Shown: positions 35,636 through 46,308, counted from the stretch's first letter. The stretch is DNA of 64,000 nucleotides from Chinchilla lanigera (GCF_000276665.1 NW_004955417.1:25731578-25795577), one strand, 5' to 3'. Notes: generated by a model from the sequence alone, not told the origin. Numbers and translations are program-made.

Positions 35636-36024
35636 ACACTAGGGATACAAAGAACAACAGATCTTGGCTACTATGGCCCCAAACAAGGAGATATTGGAGG
35701 GTCACAATTAGATTAGTAGTGAAGAACTAGATGGTGTGAAATGGCTTTTGATGAAACTCAAGAATGGATGCATTTAATAAATACGCCTCTCTTGTGGGGA
35801 ATGTTGGTGATGGAGAGTGTGTGTGTGCATGAGGTGTGCGGAAAGTGGACAGTGGAAAGGTCACTGGCACCCGTCTCTGCTAACCCAATCAATTCCAGCA
35901 CCAGCAACTCCACCCTGGGACCTCAAAAACAAGATTAATGATCGCAATGACTGGGCTGAAGAAGGGCTAAATGCCCAGGCTTGTGCCCTGAGATGTCTTA
36001 GAGAGTATATGCCCACAGATACAG

Positions 36025-36272
36025 GGTATGCCCACAGGTCCCTCCCCTAGGTCTAGAAGAACCGAGGGGGCAGGTGCTGCTAGAGCCCTGCCGGAGAGGT
36101 GTGACCCAGGGAGGCCGAGCCACCTGTCCCTGACTACAAAACCACACACTCCCGGCAGCAGCTGTGCCTCAGCACTACCTTACTGCACGCACACACAGGC
36201 TGGCCTTGTTTCCTGAGCTGTCCGCTCACCTATACACACCAGCCTGCTCATCCTCTGGGCCTCCACACGCGG
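36025..36272 (+). repeat. right arm of 248-bp inverted duplication
   Basis: Inverted copy of 34694-34941, beginning ggtatgcccacaggtccctc and ending ccacacgcgg. The spacer between the arms is 1083 bp. Confidence 0.93.
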
Positions 36273-38102
36273 TGACACTTGGGAAGCTCTATTTCTGACT
36301 TTTAATCTGGACCTACAAAGCACATAAACATCACGCCCAGGTCTATTTTTACAGCTTGGAAGTATAAGCTTGGCTTCTCATCTCCATCCTTATAATTTCT
36401 AGCATTTTTTCAATACCCCCCCAGAAGCAGCCAATTTCAGTTATATGGACCTAAGTAGTTGTTCATTGTGAGAACCACATGTACCCGTATGGACACACAT
36501 GGGCAAAGATTCATACGCTAGCCTGTCTGTAGTTTGGCATAATAACTTCAAGGACAATAAAATCCCAAGTTCCCTCTTAATTTCTAATTGCCTCTTTAGA
36601 CTTCCTTTCTTCTTTTCTAGGACATTTTCAAGGGCTAAAATATTTTTGGAAGCTCTCCATTACTTACCTGGACTAATGTCACGGATTGTATCAAATTCCA
36701 CTTGTTTTTCTGTATAGAGCTAGAAAATTAAGGCAGCGAGATTATCTGCTTGTGATCTTCTTTGCTTTCCTATGAAGAAACAGAGGACAGCTCAGGACAC
36801 TGTGGAGCTCTTCCAAGAGCGCTTTCCTGGATGTCCCTCAGCCCGATTTTCCTGCTCTGCACAATCAAGATGACCCTGAGGAGGCCCTGAGGCCCTGAGT
36901 CACCGTGGTTAATCAGGAGCAGCTTGCTGTTAGTCATCTGTATATTTTACCGTGTTCTGATTCTTCCAAAATCAGTAACGCCAATTCTCACACAGGAAGG
37001 GCCATTTTTGCGAAATTCCCAGCTGCACATTAGGGTGCAAGCCTTGACTGACAAGTCAGGGAGCACCCAGCAGCTAAACCAAACCGGGCCGCCCCTTCCT
37101 ACAGGAGCACGCAGCACACTTCCCCAGGGCGCTTCTGGTCTGAATGCCGCGCTGGGCAGTGCAGGGCTCGGTGGTTGCTCCTCAGAGGTGACTGTGAGCT
37201 GAACTCGAGGAACGTGGTACTTTTATGCTCAAGGAACAATTTTATTGAACAGAATCTTAAATCACCTCTCAGGCTGGCTGCTTTCATTTATTTACATTCT
37301 CTGCTAGGCTCTGCCCCTTGGACATAATTTCTCAGTGGGTGAAACGCAGAGAAGAGGCAGCTCTGCGTTCTGCTCTGCTCCTGAAAAGCGGAGGGCAGAG
37401 ACCTTCCGGGAGGGGAGCCAGGGTGCTGGGTCCGGTCGCGCACCCTCCTGACTTCAGGGAGGCTGGGGCCCTCCTGTGCCAGGGCCTGTTTGGAAGATGA
37501 GGTGCTCTGGGCGACGTCCCTTTGCTTTTGCTTGCGAAATGTATAGCTTGTTAATGGCACCATGCATTGTTTGGAAGAAACAGTCTCCTCCGTGGAAAAG
37601 AAACTCAAATAGGTTGAGATTTTTATGGGGCAGACACAGCCAAATCAAACACAGGCTTTCCTGGCGCTTCCAAGTTTTTAATGGAAATTCATGCTCTTCA
37701 GAAGTTTGCTGCCTAATTATAATTCATGCCATGTTCAGATCCATTACAGGGTGGACCAAAGGGAAAATGTTAGACAGGTCTACTTGTGATTCCCATGGTG
37801 CTATCCGTGGAGCGCCAGCCGCGCACGTCTTGGGGCCTGGTGCCCTCGGAGCCAGGCCAGCCCCAGGCCTCAGCAGGAAGGGGAAAGAGAGCATTTGCTG
37901 TACAGTAACTGCAGGTTGCACACTCTGATGCAGAACCAGACTTCTGCAAGGATTGTGCATGAGCTACCAGCATCAGAATTTAATAACAAAGTCCTGCGGT
38001 CCCCATAACCTTAAACCAGCCCGCCTCATTGTGGTCATCAGGGGTACTTTGAAAACCTGAAAGATAGAGCTACATACCAAGATTACTTTTAAAGACAACT
38101 TA

Positions 38103-38217
38103 CCTTTTTTCTCCTTCCTCCTCCCCTCCCTCCTGTCCTTCCTTCCTTTCTTCTTTGCTCCCTTCCTTCCTCTCTCCTCTTTCCCTCTCTCTTCTCTTTT
38201 TTCTTCCTTGCTTTTTT
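38103..38217 (+). promoter_or_regulatory. long polypyrimidine tract at 3' splice site
   Basis: 115 nt of C/T with only three G residues end eight bases before the exon at 38226 (acceptor ggaaacag). This is far longer than a usual 15-40 nt tract. Such runs can bind PTB-type proteins or form triplex DNA. No function is shown by the sequence alone. Confidence 0.85.
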
Positions 38218-38225
38218 GGAAACAG

Positions 38226-38303
38226 GTCTAACTGGTCTCAAGGGAGAGAAAGGAAATCCAGGTGTTGGAACTCAAGGTCCAAGAGGCCCCCCTGGACCAG
38301 CAG
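38226..38303 (+). CDS. COL14A1: COL14A1 exon, COL1 helix with G-V-G interruption
   Basis: This 78-bp exon between ggaaacag and gtaaat has split Gly codons at both borders (window residues 226-251). It reads [12 protein letters not shown], then a short GV, then [12 protein letters not shown]. The GVG at residues 238-240 leaves a single residue between glycines, the first of two COL1 imperfections. FACIT COL1 domains characteristically carry two interruptions. Confidence 0.97.
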
Positions 38304-39882
38304 GTAAATCTTTCTACCTAATGAAAAACTGCAAGATGGGAATCTTTATACTCACCGGCTGTCACAGGTGAGGAAAATGGCCCTATGACATCTTTGTACC
38401 TCATTGGATAGGCTACATATCTCATGTGCTCTGTCTGGAGGTTGATGGTGAATAACGACCCTCCGTGGGGAATAACCGGCAAAGACTACAACATAGTCTG
38501 TATTCCTTTTGAAGCTGTGACGGAGTAACAAACCCCACACACTTGGAGAATGGGCACAAAGAGGCTTCCTGTCACAGCCACAAAGTTGCACGTGGGCAAA
38601 GCAGTTCTCTCCCCTTTTGGACTCTCTGACCTCTGCCAGGGGCCAAGTAGCCTCCAAGAGAAAGAAAAAGAAGGCACCGAGGTCTCCCTTACTAAATACA
38701 GTGGCGCGCGACTCGGATTACAGTTCACCGGGCTGGAACTGTCACATGCCCCCAGGCGAGCTAGGAGGGAGACATGAAATCTAGAGAACAGGGAATTAGA
38801 GGAGCAACAGCCGCTCCTTACCCAGTGACTTTGTGGGAGTTTTGTGTGCAATGTCTGCTTCTAGAATGGTCCCCGGATGATCAGACATGTGCCACATTAT
38901 AGTTTGCATTCTGTTGCATATTTACAGCCCAGTCGGAGCCAGTGAATCAAATGTTTTATGGAGTAATGATTTTGCAATCTAACTGTAAGAGATACTCCTC
39001 ACGCAATAGGACCATTTCTATTCTAAAAACTTCTGTTATTGGACATGGTATGAAGAAAGGACCTTAAATTATGCACTACACCATAAGTGGTTGGTGGGTG
39101 AGGCTCGAATGGAACTAAATGTGTTCAGAGCCACCATTCTATTCAAATAGAAGGTGACACTTGGCCCTACTTCTCGCTTCAGTTCGAGTTCAGTAGGTTT
39201 ATGTCTAGTTGATCAGTGCTTTTTAAACACTGTTGGAACCCTGGACTAAAAATAACAAGCATATAAAACCCAAACCCGAACCTACACACTTCTTAAATTT
39301 AAAAATATTTTAATGGTCCTCCCGTTTCCATTCAGCCTAAGATCTCGGTTGATGCAAGAGAGGCTAAAGAAACTTTAGATTAGTGTGTTGGATCCAATTT
39401 CAGACTTTGTGTTTCTCTTCCCCAGGATAATGTTTTTCAGTCTCAGACAACTTTATTTTAATCATCTGGAACCATAAGCCAATACTAATTTGCACGAGCC
39501 TTCTAACTAGGTTAGGAGGTTGAGACGAGTGTGTTCCTGTGTGTACACATATGCTTGTGCATACAGGTGTGTGCATGCCCATGCATTGAATTCACAAGGA
39601 ACAGTGCTGGAAAGCCAGAGCTCTAGACAGGGAACAAGGTTTACAGAGAAAAGAATACTTTGCTTCCCAGTTTTCCAAGCTGATTGCAAGCATTGCCCTG
39701 CAGGAGAATGTGTGGTTACCGCATGATCCCATGTCCAGGGAATCTAGTTTAGCAAAAAGAACTCAGTGGAGAGAGGCGAGCCGATCACCCTAACGTTTAT
39801 GTGTCAGATGGCCTCTCCTGAGAATCGGTTTGCTTTGTAGTGGTTTCAAAACTCACCTTCTTCATTTGCCTCTGCTTTCTAG
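38304..39882 (+). other. COL14A1: COL14A1 intron (about 1.6 kb)
   Basis: Runs from gtaaatctt to gctttctag. No clear repeat or exon. A short GT/CA-rich patch lies near 39530-39590. Confidence 0.8.
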
Positions 39883-40038
39883 GGCCTTCAGGGGAGAGTC
39901 GGCCTGGCAGCCCAGGGCCCCCCGGCTCTCCTGGACCAAGGGGTCCTCCAGGTCACCTGGGGGTACCAGGGCCACAAGGACCTACTGGCCAGCCTGGCTA
40001 TTGCGACCCGTCATCATGTTCTGCCTATGGCGTGGGAG
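39883..40038 (+). CDS. COL14A1: COL14A1 exon, end of COL1 and NC1 cysteine motif
   Basis: This 156-bp exon between ctttctag and gtaagt covers window residues 252-303. It starts with a split Gly codon. GPS GESRP is the second COL1 interruption, followed by ten perfect triplets from GSP to GQP (ending at residue 289). NC1 then starts G-Y-C292-DPSS-C297-SAYGVG. Two cysteines four residues apart at the COL1/NC1 border are the FACIT hallmark involved in interchain disulfides and trimer registration. The last base (G) is the first base of either alternative next codon. Confidence 0.98.
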
Positions 40039-40844
40039 GTAAGTGCCACCCTCATATGGGCTTTGACCAGTTTTACTATTTCTACCGCAGTGTGGAGGGG
40101 ATACTCTGAAAAGAGTAATTCTCAGAGGAAGTGGAGCTTGAACCGCTGAGGAAGCGGTGCTTGAACTGCTTGCTGCCTGACGCTCCCCACAGGCATGTGC
40201 CGTAAAGTGCAATTACTGTAGAGGCTGCTTCTTTAAACCCTTGCAAGGAAATTCAGGATAACAGCCCAGCTAAACCTTCTTTGCTTGCAAATGGTGATCC
40301 ACAGAAACTTGGCCTCTGACCTCAGCTCTGGCCATTTAGAGCATATAGTTGGACATTTTGGGGGGCCCTTTCTGTGTTACTACTGGGCTATGGCCAAGAC
40401 ATGTGGAAAATTTACTGTTTAGGGAAGAAGCCTCACAACTTAGAATATTCCCCATAATTAAGCAGGTTCCCGAGGTTTTCTGGGGTGATATCTTCCCCCA
40501 AAAGCATGTTAGGTGACCAAGGATAAGCTTAGAAGAAACCGAAGGGGCCATGTTGCCTGCACCTCGTCACTAACTGCTGGTCTGAGACCCTGAAAAATGA
40601 TGCTTCCTAAAACTGTCTGCTCTCTGCGTGCTCTGCGAAGGGACCCTTTCTGCTGTAGTTATTCAGGAGAGTGGTTCAGAGACGGCCACTTGGCAATGAA
40701 CTTATTAGTCAATGGATTTAAATGCTCTGCTTCAGGAGAAATTTAACCTTAGTTGCCAGGGGAATTGATAGAAGTTTTGCTGATGTGTTTTTCTCTGTTC
40801 GTCTTTTTCCTCCCTGTTCTCTCACATCCCCATCCCTTGTTAAG
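40039..40844 (+). other. COL14A1: COL14A1 intron before proximal terminal exon
   Basis: An 806-bp interval from gtaagtgcc to ccttgttaag, retained as intron in either splice form. No repeat was recognised. The acceptor has a pyrimidine-rich stretch (tctgttcgtctttttcctcc) but ends ttaag rather than cag/tag, which is less usual and possibly weaker. Confidence 0.8.
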
Positions 40845-40876
40845 ATCTGATCCCTTACAACGATTACCAGCACTGA
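40845..40876 (+). CDS. COL14A1: COL14A1 alternative terminal exon (short NC1 tail)
   Basis: After the split codon G|AT this exon reads DLIPYNDYQH and a TGA stop (40874-40876). DLIPYNDYQH matches a collagen XIV C-terminus that I recall from other mammals, so this is a real alternative end and not intron read-through. Its acceptor ttaag is less usual than cag. It gives a 313-residue product in the window instead of 329. Its own AATAAA lies at 41390-41395. Confidence 0.9.
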
Positions 40877-41410
40877 CGTGGATGTCCTCCACTCTGGACA
40901 CCTCGGCATGGGCATTTGGCTATGGATACAGAACTGTCCTGTTGACCGCCACGACTAAGCCCCTGCCCCTAACAGCAGGCACTCCTCTTTCCTGCCTCAA
41001 CTGCTTCCCTGCTTTCCACTTCAGATCTTTTGCCCTTCCTGCTCCAGATGTGCTAGAGTGATGACACTGGGACACAACCAAATCGTGCAGTCAATGACAA
41101 TATGAGCGACTGCACCGGATCAGCCTGGATGGAGGTGTACAGTTGTACACTGACAGTTTATCCCCAGCCCCCTGTGTGAGGGGTCTGTAATCAGCTGCAC
41201 GATGCTCTCTCCTCCATCCTGTCCCCACGCAGGCACATGAGTCTTTCTCTGCCTGGTCCCTCTACTGTCCTTTCCTCACCTGGCCTTTTCCCCTATTGTC
41301 TCCCAAGGATGGACTTCTAACATGAGATTGATTTTTAAATTTTATTTTTCTTTTTGTAATTCTTCTGCATTTTCAGGGTTTCTTTTGTAAATAAAACACA
41401 CACTATTTAA
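40877..41410 (+). other. COL14A1: 3' UTR of short COL14A1 form
   Basis: Follows the TGA of the proximal terminal exon and contains an AATAAA at 41390-41395 followed by a T/GT-rich stretch (ggctgtgattctag). The cleavage point is estimated. Confidence 0.65.
41390..41395 (+). promoter_or_regulatory. poly(A) signal, proximal COL14A1 terminal exon
   Basis: Canonical AATAAA in tcttttgtaaataaaacac, with a GT-rich element within about 30 bases downstream. Confidence 0.75.
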
Positions 41411-41662
41411 GCCCTTGGCTGTGATTCTAGTTTTCTAGCCATTTCTCTAACAGTTGTCCTTTCTTCCTTTTGCTAACCCTGAGACCCGGGAAAGGGGGCA
41501 GTGGCCCGGGTGTGGTGGGTCAGGCAGCTGCTGCTTTCTGTGCATGCAGGATATCTCTGTAGCTGATGACCAAAGCTGTGTCTCTGAGGACCCACTGAGG
41601 GGAGGATATCAATTCGTGGTCTCTGGGTTCTATCAAGTCCCCACCCCACTTTTCCTCTTTAG

Positions 41663-41742
41663 CCCCCCATCCAGATCAACCTGAATTCACCCCTGTCCAA
41701 GATGAGCAGGAAGCCTTGGAACTGTGGGGCTCTGGGATCTGA
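41663..41742 (+). CDS. COL14A1: COL14A1 distal terminal exon (long NC1 tail)
   Basis: This coding part follows tttcctctttag. With the split codon G|CC it encodes 26 residues: APHP, DQPEFTPVQDEQEALELW, then GSGI and a TGA stop (41740-41742). I recognise this acidic tail from mammalian collagen XIV (human DQPEFTPVQDELEAMELWGPGV as I recall), with a few substitutions here. It is used when the proximal terminal exon is skipped, so the two tails are mutually exclusive. Confidence 0.95.
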
Positions 41743-41994
41743 CAGCCTCCGAGGACATTGGAAGACCAACGGCAAGACCTCTTAAAGAACTTTACCCAAG
41801 AAAATGTTGTCACGGGGTTTGTATGCTGGGGAACTCGTGTCTGCAGCCTAAATCTCCTCCTTGGATAGTATTACTACTACTGTGATTATTAACAAAAGTC
41901 ATATTTTTAAAAATCCCTTTAATCTATGACACCATAGAAATGATTTCCATTTGCTGTTTTCTTCAGAGAAGAGTGCCCAAACAATAATTGGAAA

Positions 41995-42000
41995 AATAAA
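41995..42000 (+). promoter_or_regulatory. poly(A) signal, internal
   Basis: AATAAA in attggaaaaataaattaaacc, with moderate downstream support (atcttgtgtagc). Confidence 0.5.
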
Positions 42001-42470
42001 TTAAACCCTGGAATCTTGTGTAGCAGATGATCTCAAGTTCTAAAATGAACAAGATAGGTATGGCAATGTTGGAGGGAAATGGGCCCCACCAGAAAAAGAA
42101 TGAGTCAAAGAGAATCACAGATTATACCACCAATCCAACCCTATGGGAATGATTTTGCTGATAAGAAAAAGGATTCAATATCAGTGACACTACCTCTTGC
42201 ATAATTGATCTGTCCAACTCTGAGATCATGTAGTGGCTGGTTTCACGGGTATCCAAAAATAAGCTCTAGTGTGTAATTTTTCTGGATTTCATAATTTAAA
42301 GAGTGGACCTAGCTTCTCAGTGGTTTTTGACTCATGTGAAGTAACGACTTTCCACCAGCTCTGATTTGTCAGGTAGTATGTCCCAGGGCTTGCCTCTCCT
42401 TGTCTGCAGGGATTACTTAGTACATGCAGAAAAGTTTTTGAGAACATGTTTCTATTTTCTTTTGTAAGCA

Positions 42471-42476
42471 AATAAA
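42471..42476 (+). promoter_or_regulatory. poly(A) signal, distal end of COL14A1
   Basis: AATAAA in gtaagcaaataaaaattt, with a strong T/GT-rich downstream element. Confidence 0.8.
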
Positions 42477-42588
42477 AATTTAAAACAAAGTATGTGGATT
42501 CTTTTTATTGCATTTATGTGGTCTTAGTTGAGTGTCTGCCAATATAACAACAGCTGCCATTCTGTAGGTAAGCGTTCAAATTTGTAGT

Positions 42589-42630
42589 CACTCACTCACT
42601 CACTCATTCATTCATTCATTTGTTCATTCT
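42589..42630. repeat. (TCAC)n/(TCAT)n microsatellite
   Basis: tcac units followed by tcat units, then decay. Confidence 0.93.
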
Positions 42631-42639
42631 GAGTGCAGT

Positions 42640-44530
42640 AGGAAGCATAACAAAAGAAACAGTCAACCTAAGACAGAAAAACAGAATTTTATTATTCACT
42701 TATAATCTACCAGGTGGCAAATGCGGTGCAAAAGCAAGAATGCTGCTGAATACATATGTACCGATGGTTCACCAAGGAGCCTTCTGTCTTCTAGTATTAG
42801 CTTAAAAACCTCGAAAAGGCAGGGAAGAAACAAAATTGAATCTAATAGACTAGTCCCAAGTCTATACCCCTATGACTCACACAGACACACCCAAAATTGT
42901 GATCCACCAATCATCTGGGAAGATCCCACAGACAATCAAATTGACACGCCTCCTTAATTGCCACATCCTACATCTTGTCTACTTAATATCTAAACACATC
43001 TGCTTTAACCATATTAACTTCCAGATAAAATAATAGCAAGTACATAATTCTACCTAACATAGTACAAGATCCTGTGTACAACTGGAAACACAGCAATCCC
43101 TTCAACAAAGTCTCAACAGTCCCTGCATTTTTCAAAAGTCCAAGTTAAAGTCTTTTCTGAGACTCAGAACAAAGTCTTTAGTGGTGAACCTCTCTAAAAA
43201 ATTTAAAAAACAAGTTACATAATCCCAAGGTACAATGGCACAGGGTAAACATTCCTATTCCAAAAGAGAAGAATGAGGGATACAAGACTCAGATCAAAGT
43301 GAGACCAAAACCCAGTCGGGCAAACATTATGTCCTGTAGCTCCATATCCAGCATCAAGGACACATGCTAGTGAGATGTGAGTTCCAGGGGTCTTGGCTAG
43401 CCTCACCCCATGCCCTTACTGGTTGCAGCCCACAGAGCCTCTCTCTTGGGCTGGATCCTCTGCTGTCTTCAGCTTTCCTTGCAAAGGAATGCTCCTGTTC
43501 CTGGTATCTTTGACTTCCTGGGTCTCCACTGTGCCTTCAGCTTCATTTCCACAGCTTCACACACTCTCCTCTCAGAGGTTCCTTGCCTGATCTCCCAGGT
43601 CTTTTTTTGAAATCTTAGTGGAAGCTTCCCTGACCCCACAACCCTTGAGTTCTGCATGCCAGTAAAACTGGCATCTTGTGGAAGATGCCAAGGTCTAATG
43701 TCAGTGGAAGCAATAGTGAAGCCCCCTTGGATCACAACAACAGTAGTGTTTGAGTGTCCAGATGACTGAGTATGTTGAAAAGAATCCTGGGGAACCAATT
43801 CCCTAGGAGGCTTAAGTAGAGGGCCCACAGACTTTCTTCTCAAATGAAAGGTTCACATTTTTGCTCCTTTGACCCTGTGATGGGTGGTCTTACTGATTCC
43901 AGAGATATCCTCAAGGCCTCTTCTTTCTTGTCCCTATAGAGTAGTTCATTTCTTTTTTAATGACACTAATCTTTTTGGCAACCTCACTTTCTTTGGTCCC
44001 ACCTTTACATGGCTTCTTTGGCCAAAATTTAAGTTTTTCCAATTTTCTTGTTCTTTTTGTCTCCAACTCACACCATAAATCTAACTAAAAGCATCCAGCA
44101 GTACTCAGGCAGCAGCCTGAATTTTAAGCTGCCTTGAAATTCCTCCATCAGATTAATTAGTCCACTGTCCTTAATCTTAGCATCTGACAAAGTCTGAAAA
44201 CAGGGCAAAATGTAGACAATTTTTTTTTTGCCAGAGGATAACACACATGCTTTGAGCCCAATTACTAGTGGAGCTCTTGTTCCCAGCCAAAACTTCTTTA
44301 GCCTGGTCTTTACTTTCTGCATTCCTATTAGCCTTCTGATCACCCATCAGACTCTGCTTATAGCATTCTATGTCTTCTCTAGACCCCCTATCCAAAAATT
44401 TCCACACTTCTCCTGCAAATCAGTTCTAAAGTCTTCTAAACCACATGGTTAGGTACAGTCACAACAATGATTCTACTTCTGACATTAATTTTCTGTATTT
44501 GTCATCTTTTCTGTCTCTGGGCCACAATAA
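42640..44530 (-). mobile_element. probable ERVL-MaLR internal sequence, antisense, non-coding
   Basis: The order of phrases (caaagtctcaacagtccctg, caaaagtccaagttaaagtc, cccaaggtacaatggcacag, gtggaagatgccaaggtc, ccctgtgatgggtggtctta) parallels the internal region of mammalian MaLR retrotransposons read in antisense. No gag, pol or env frame is recognisable, as is usual for MaLRs. An LTR-like fragment at 44898-45172, across the gap, may belong to the same insertion. The ends are approximate. Confidence 0.5.
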
Positions 44531-44534
44531 TTAA

Positions 44535-44910
44535 CATCCACAATTTAAAGAAGAGAAAGAAGAAGAAAAGAAGAAAGAAGAAAGAANNNNNNNNNNNNNN
44601 NNNNNNNNNNNNNNNNNNNNNNNNNNNNNNNNNNNNNNNNNNNNNNNNNNNNNNNNNNNNNNNNNNNNNNNNNNNNNNNNNNNNNNNNNNNNNNNNNNNN
44701 NNNNNNNNNNNNNNNNNNNNNNNNNNNNNNNNNNNNNNNNNNNNNNNNNNNNNNNNNNNNNNNNNNNNNNNNNNNNNNNNNNNNNNNNNNNNNNNNNNNN
44801 NNNNNNNNNNNNNNNNGGGGAGAAGGAGAAGGAGAAGGAGGGAAAGAGAGAGAGGAAGAGGAAGAAGTAGAAGGTGGAGGATGAGGAGAAGGAGAAGAAG
44901 GAGGGGCTAA
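44535..44910. repeat. purine (GAA/GGA)n microsatellite containing assembly gap
   Basis: gaagaaaga units run into the N block and gagaaggagaagga units resume after it, so the gap lies within the repeat and its true length is unknown. Confidence 0.9.
44587..44816. other. assembly gap (230 N)
   Basis: 230 unresolved bases. Any frame crossing it is meaningless. Confidence 0.99.
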
Positions 44911-45172
44911 ATTAGGCTCATAGTTTCAGAGGATTCAGTCCACAGTCATCTGACTCCAGGTAGAAGCATCATGGTGGAAGTTCATGATGAAGCAAAGCTG
45001 TTTAGCTCATGGGAACTGGAAGCAGAGCAGGGGACAGTGTCAGAAAGAAGCAGCCAAGGACCAGACATAGTCTCCAAGGCCACACCTCATGAGACACCCG
45101 GACACATCCAGAAGTGTGCTCCATTCATCACTTGGGCTTATCTCAAAGCCAAGCAAGTTGGTATTCCCTAAC
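44898..45172 (-). mobile_element. LTR-like fragment (MaLR type), antisense
   Basis: It shows aaattaggctcatagtttca, gaagcatcatggtggaagtt, gagacacccggacacatcc and agaagtgtgctcc. It is related to 9958-10250 in this window. Confidence 0.55.
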
Positions 45173-46308
45173 TACCTGAGGATCCTTCACAACCAGACTT
45201 GGATTCTTTCAGGATCAAGAAAACTCTAATTAGGATTATTGCCTTGTTATGAGGTTACTTGACCCTCTGTGCTCCTAAAGGTCTCCTGTCCTTTTGTGAG
45301 TGACACCACATAAAGTGAAGAAGACTTCTTTTCCCAAAAGGTTCAGCCAGCAGGGCCTATTTGGTGCCTTTGGTGATCAAGCAATCAGCCTTTGGATGTC
45401 TTTACACAGAATGAAAGAAGATAGTGAGAAGGCACCCCACAGCCATTCACTTGCAGTTGTGATGCATGAAGACGCCCACACAATCAGGACAGCAAGGAGG
45501 ACAGCCTGACCAGGAACCCTGAGAGCACTCTTCCAACTTCAATGGCCAGGGTGTGTGGTTAGTCACTCTGCAGACTTCTGCCTCAGAGTTTTCAGTATAA
45601 GACAACTAGTGAGTGCATACAGAGAAGAATATTCTATATAGTTTACTGTTTGGCCCTTGGAAATAAGTAGTCCAAAACCACATCATGCTAAAAACTCTCA
45701 ACCTTTGCTATAGATGCTAAAATATAAATCACTAGAAGGTCTAAGCTACTCACATTATTGAGTTGTGCAAATACACATGGCTTTGATTACACTTGGTGAT
45801 CTCAATTTGTTTATTTAAGCTACAGGAAAGTTTCATTAGTTTGAAATGTGTCATAACTTGGACCCAGCATATTAGATTTTTATTGACTGAAATGCTCAAA
45901 ATGAAAGGTGTAGCTCACATTCTGGATTTGTGTTTACAACACAGTGCCTGTAATAAAAGCTGATGTTGATGTGCATTTTTATTGACTTACTAATTTTGGC
46001 AGAAGTATACATTTATCTTAATTCATAGTTTCTATTGTTTCCTGAAAACAATAAAGCGCTGTTTCATTTACAAAAGATATTACTCTTCTGAATTATCATC
46101 ACTTTTGCTAGAAACTCTTAATTTCTTTTGGCAGTAGTCCTTTCAGAGTAATTATGCATTAAGGAAGACCCCAATTTAATTCTAGACAACCCTCCATCCC
46201 TCTTTCATTTCTATTTTTTTATCACCCCCAAATTTCCATATCTGACATTGCTGTGTACCAGGGTTTATTTCGTTTCTGAGGATAAAACCACAAACAAGAA
46301 AGAAAGAT

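Larger units (their letters stand above)
28655..38225 (+). other. COL14A1: COL14A1 intron (about 9.6 kb)
   Basis: The largest intron seen. It contains a GA run (29301-29373), antisense and sense SINEs (31500-31733 and 31758-31971), an antisense ID (32101-32208), an L1 3' end (32740-33012), a GC-rich island (33014-33850), a 248-bp inverted duplication (34694-34941 and 36025-36272) around an antisense L1 (35010-35635), and a long pyrimidine tract before the acceptor. From 29.4 to 31.4 kb and 36.3 to 38.1 kb I recognise nothing. Confidence 0.8.
1..42495 (+). other. COL14A1: COL14A1 gene, 3' portion (collagen alpha-1(XIV) chain)
   Basis: The transcription unit enters from the left edge. Eleven constant coding exons plus two alternative terminal exons were read by joining GT/AG-bounded segments. 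With the distal last exon they give 990 coding bases (329 residues and a stop); with the proximal one, 942 bases (313 residues and a stop). Identity rests on the C-terminal half matching the collagen XIV sequence I recognise: the NC2 linker [19 protein letters not shown], the NC1 motif [13 protein letters not shown] and the tails DLIPYNDYQH and DQPEFTPVQDE. Collagen XIV is a secreted homotrimeric FACIT collagen that sits on collagen I fibrils and regulates fibril growth in skin, tendon and cornea. The N-terminal FN3, VWA and TSPN domains lie upstream of this window. Confidence 0.96.
41743..42495 (+). other. COL14A1: 3' UTR of long COL14A1 form
   Basis: About 750 bases with two AATAAA signals (41995-42000 and 42471-42476). 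The second is followed by a T/GT-rich stretch (tatgtggattctttttattg), so two 3' UTR lengths are possible. The end is estimated. Confidence 0.75.

Noticed and set aside
34750..36216. Two similar short frames (minus 34750-34959, plus 36028-36216) that could look like paralogous genes
   Set aside because: They share protein similarity only because they lie in the two arms of the inverted duplication. There is no start context, splice signal or domain.
44467..44910. 147-codon open frame
   Set aside because: It spans 230 unknown bases and purine microsatellite, so the translation is an artefact.
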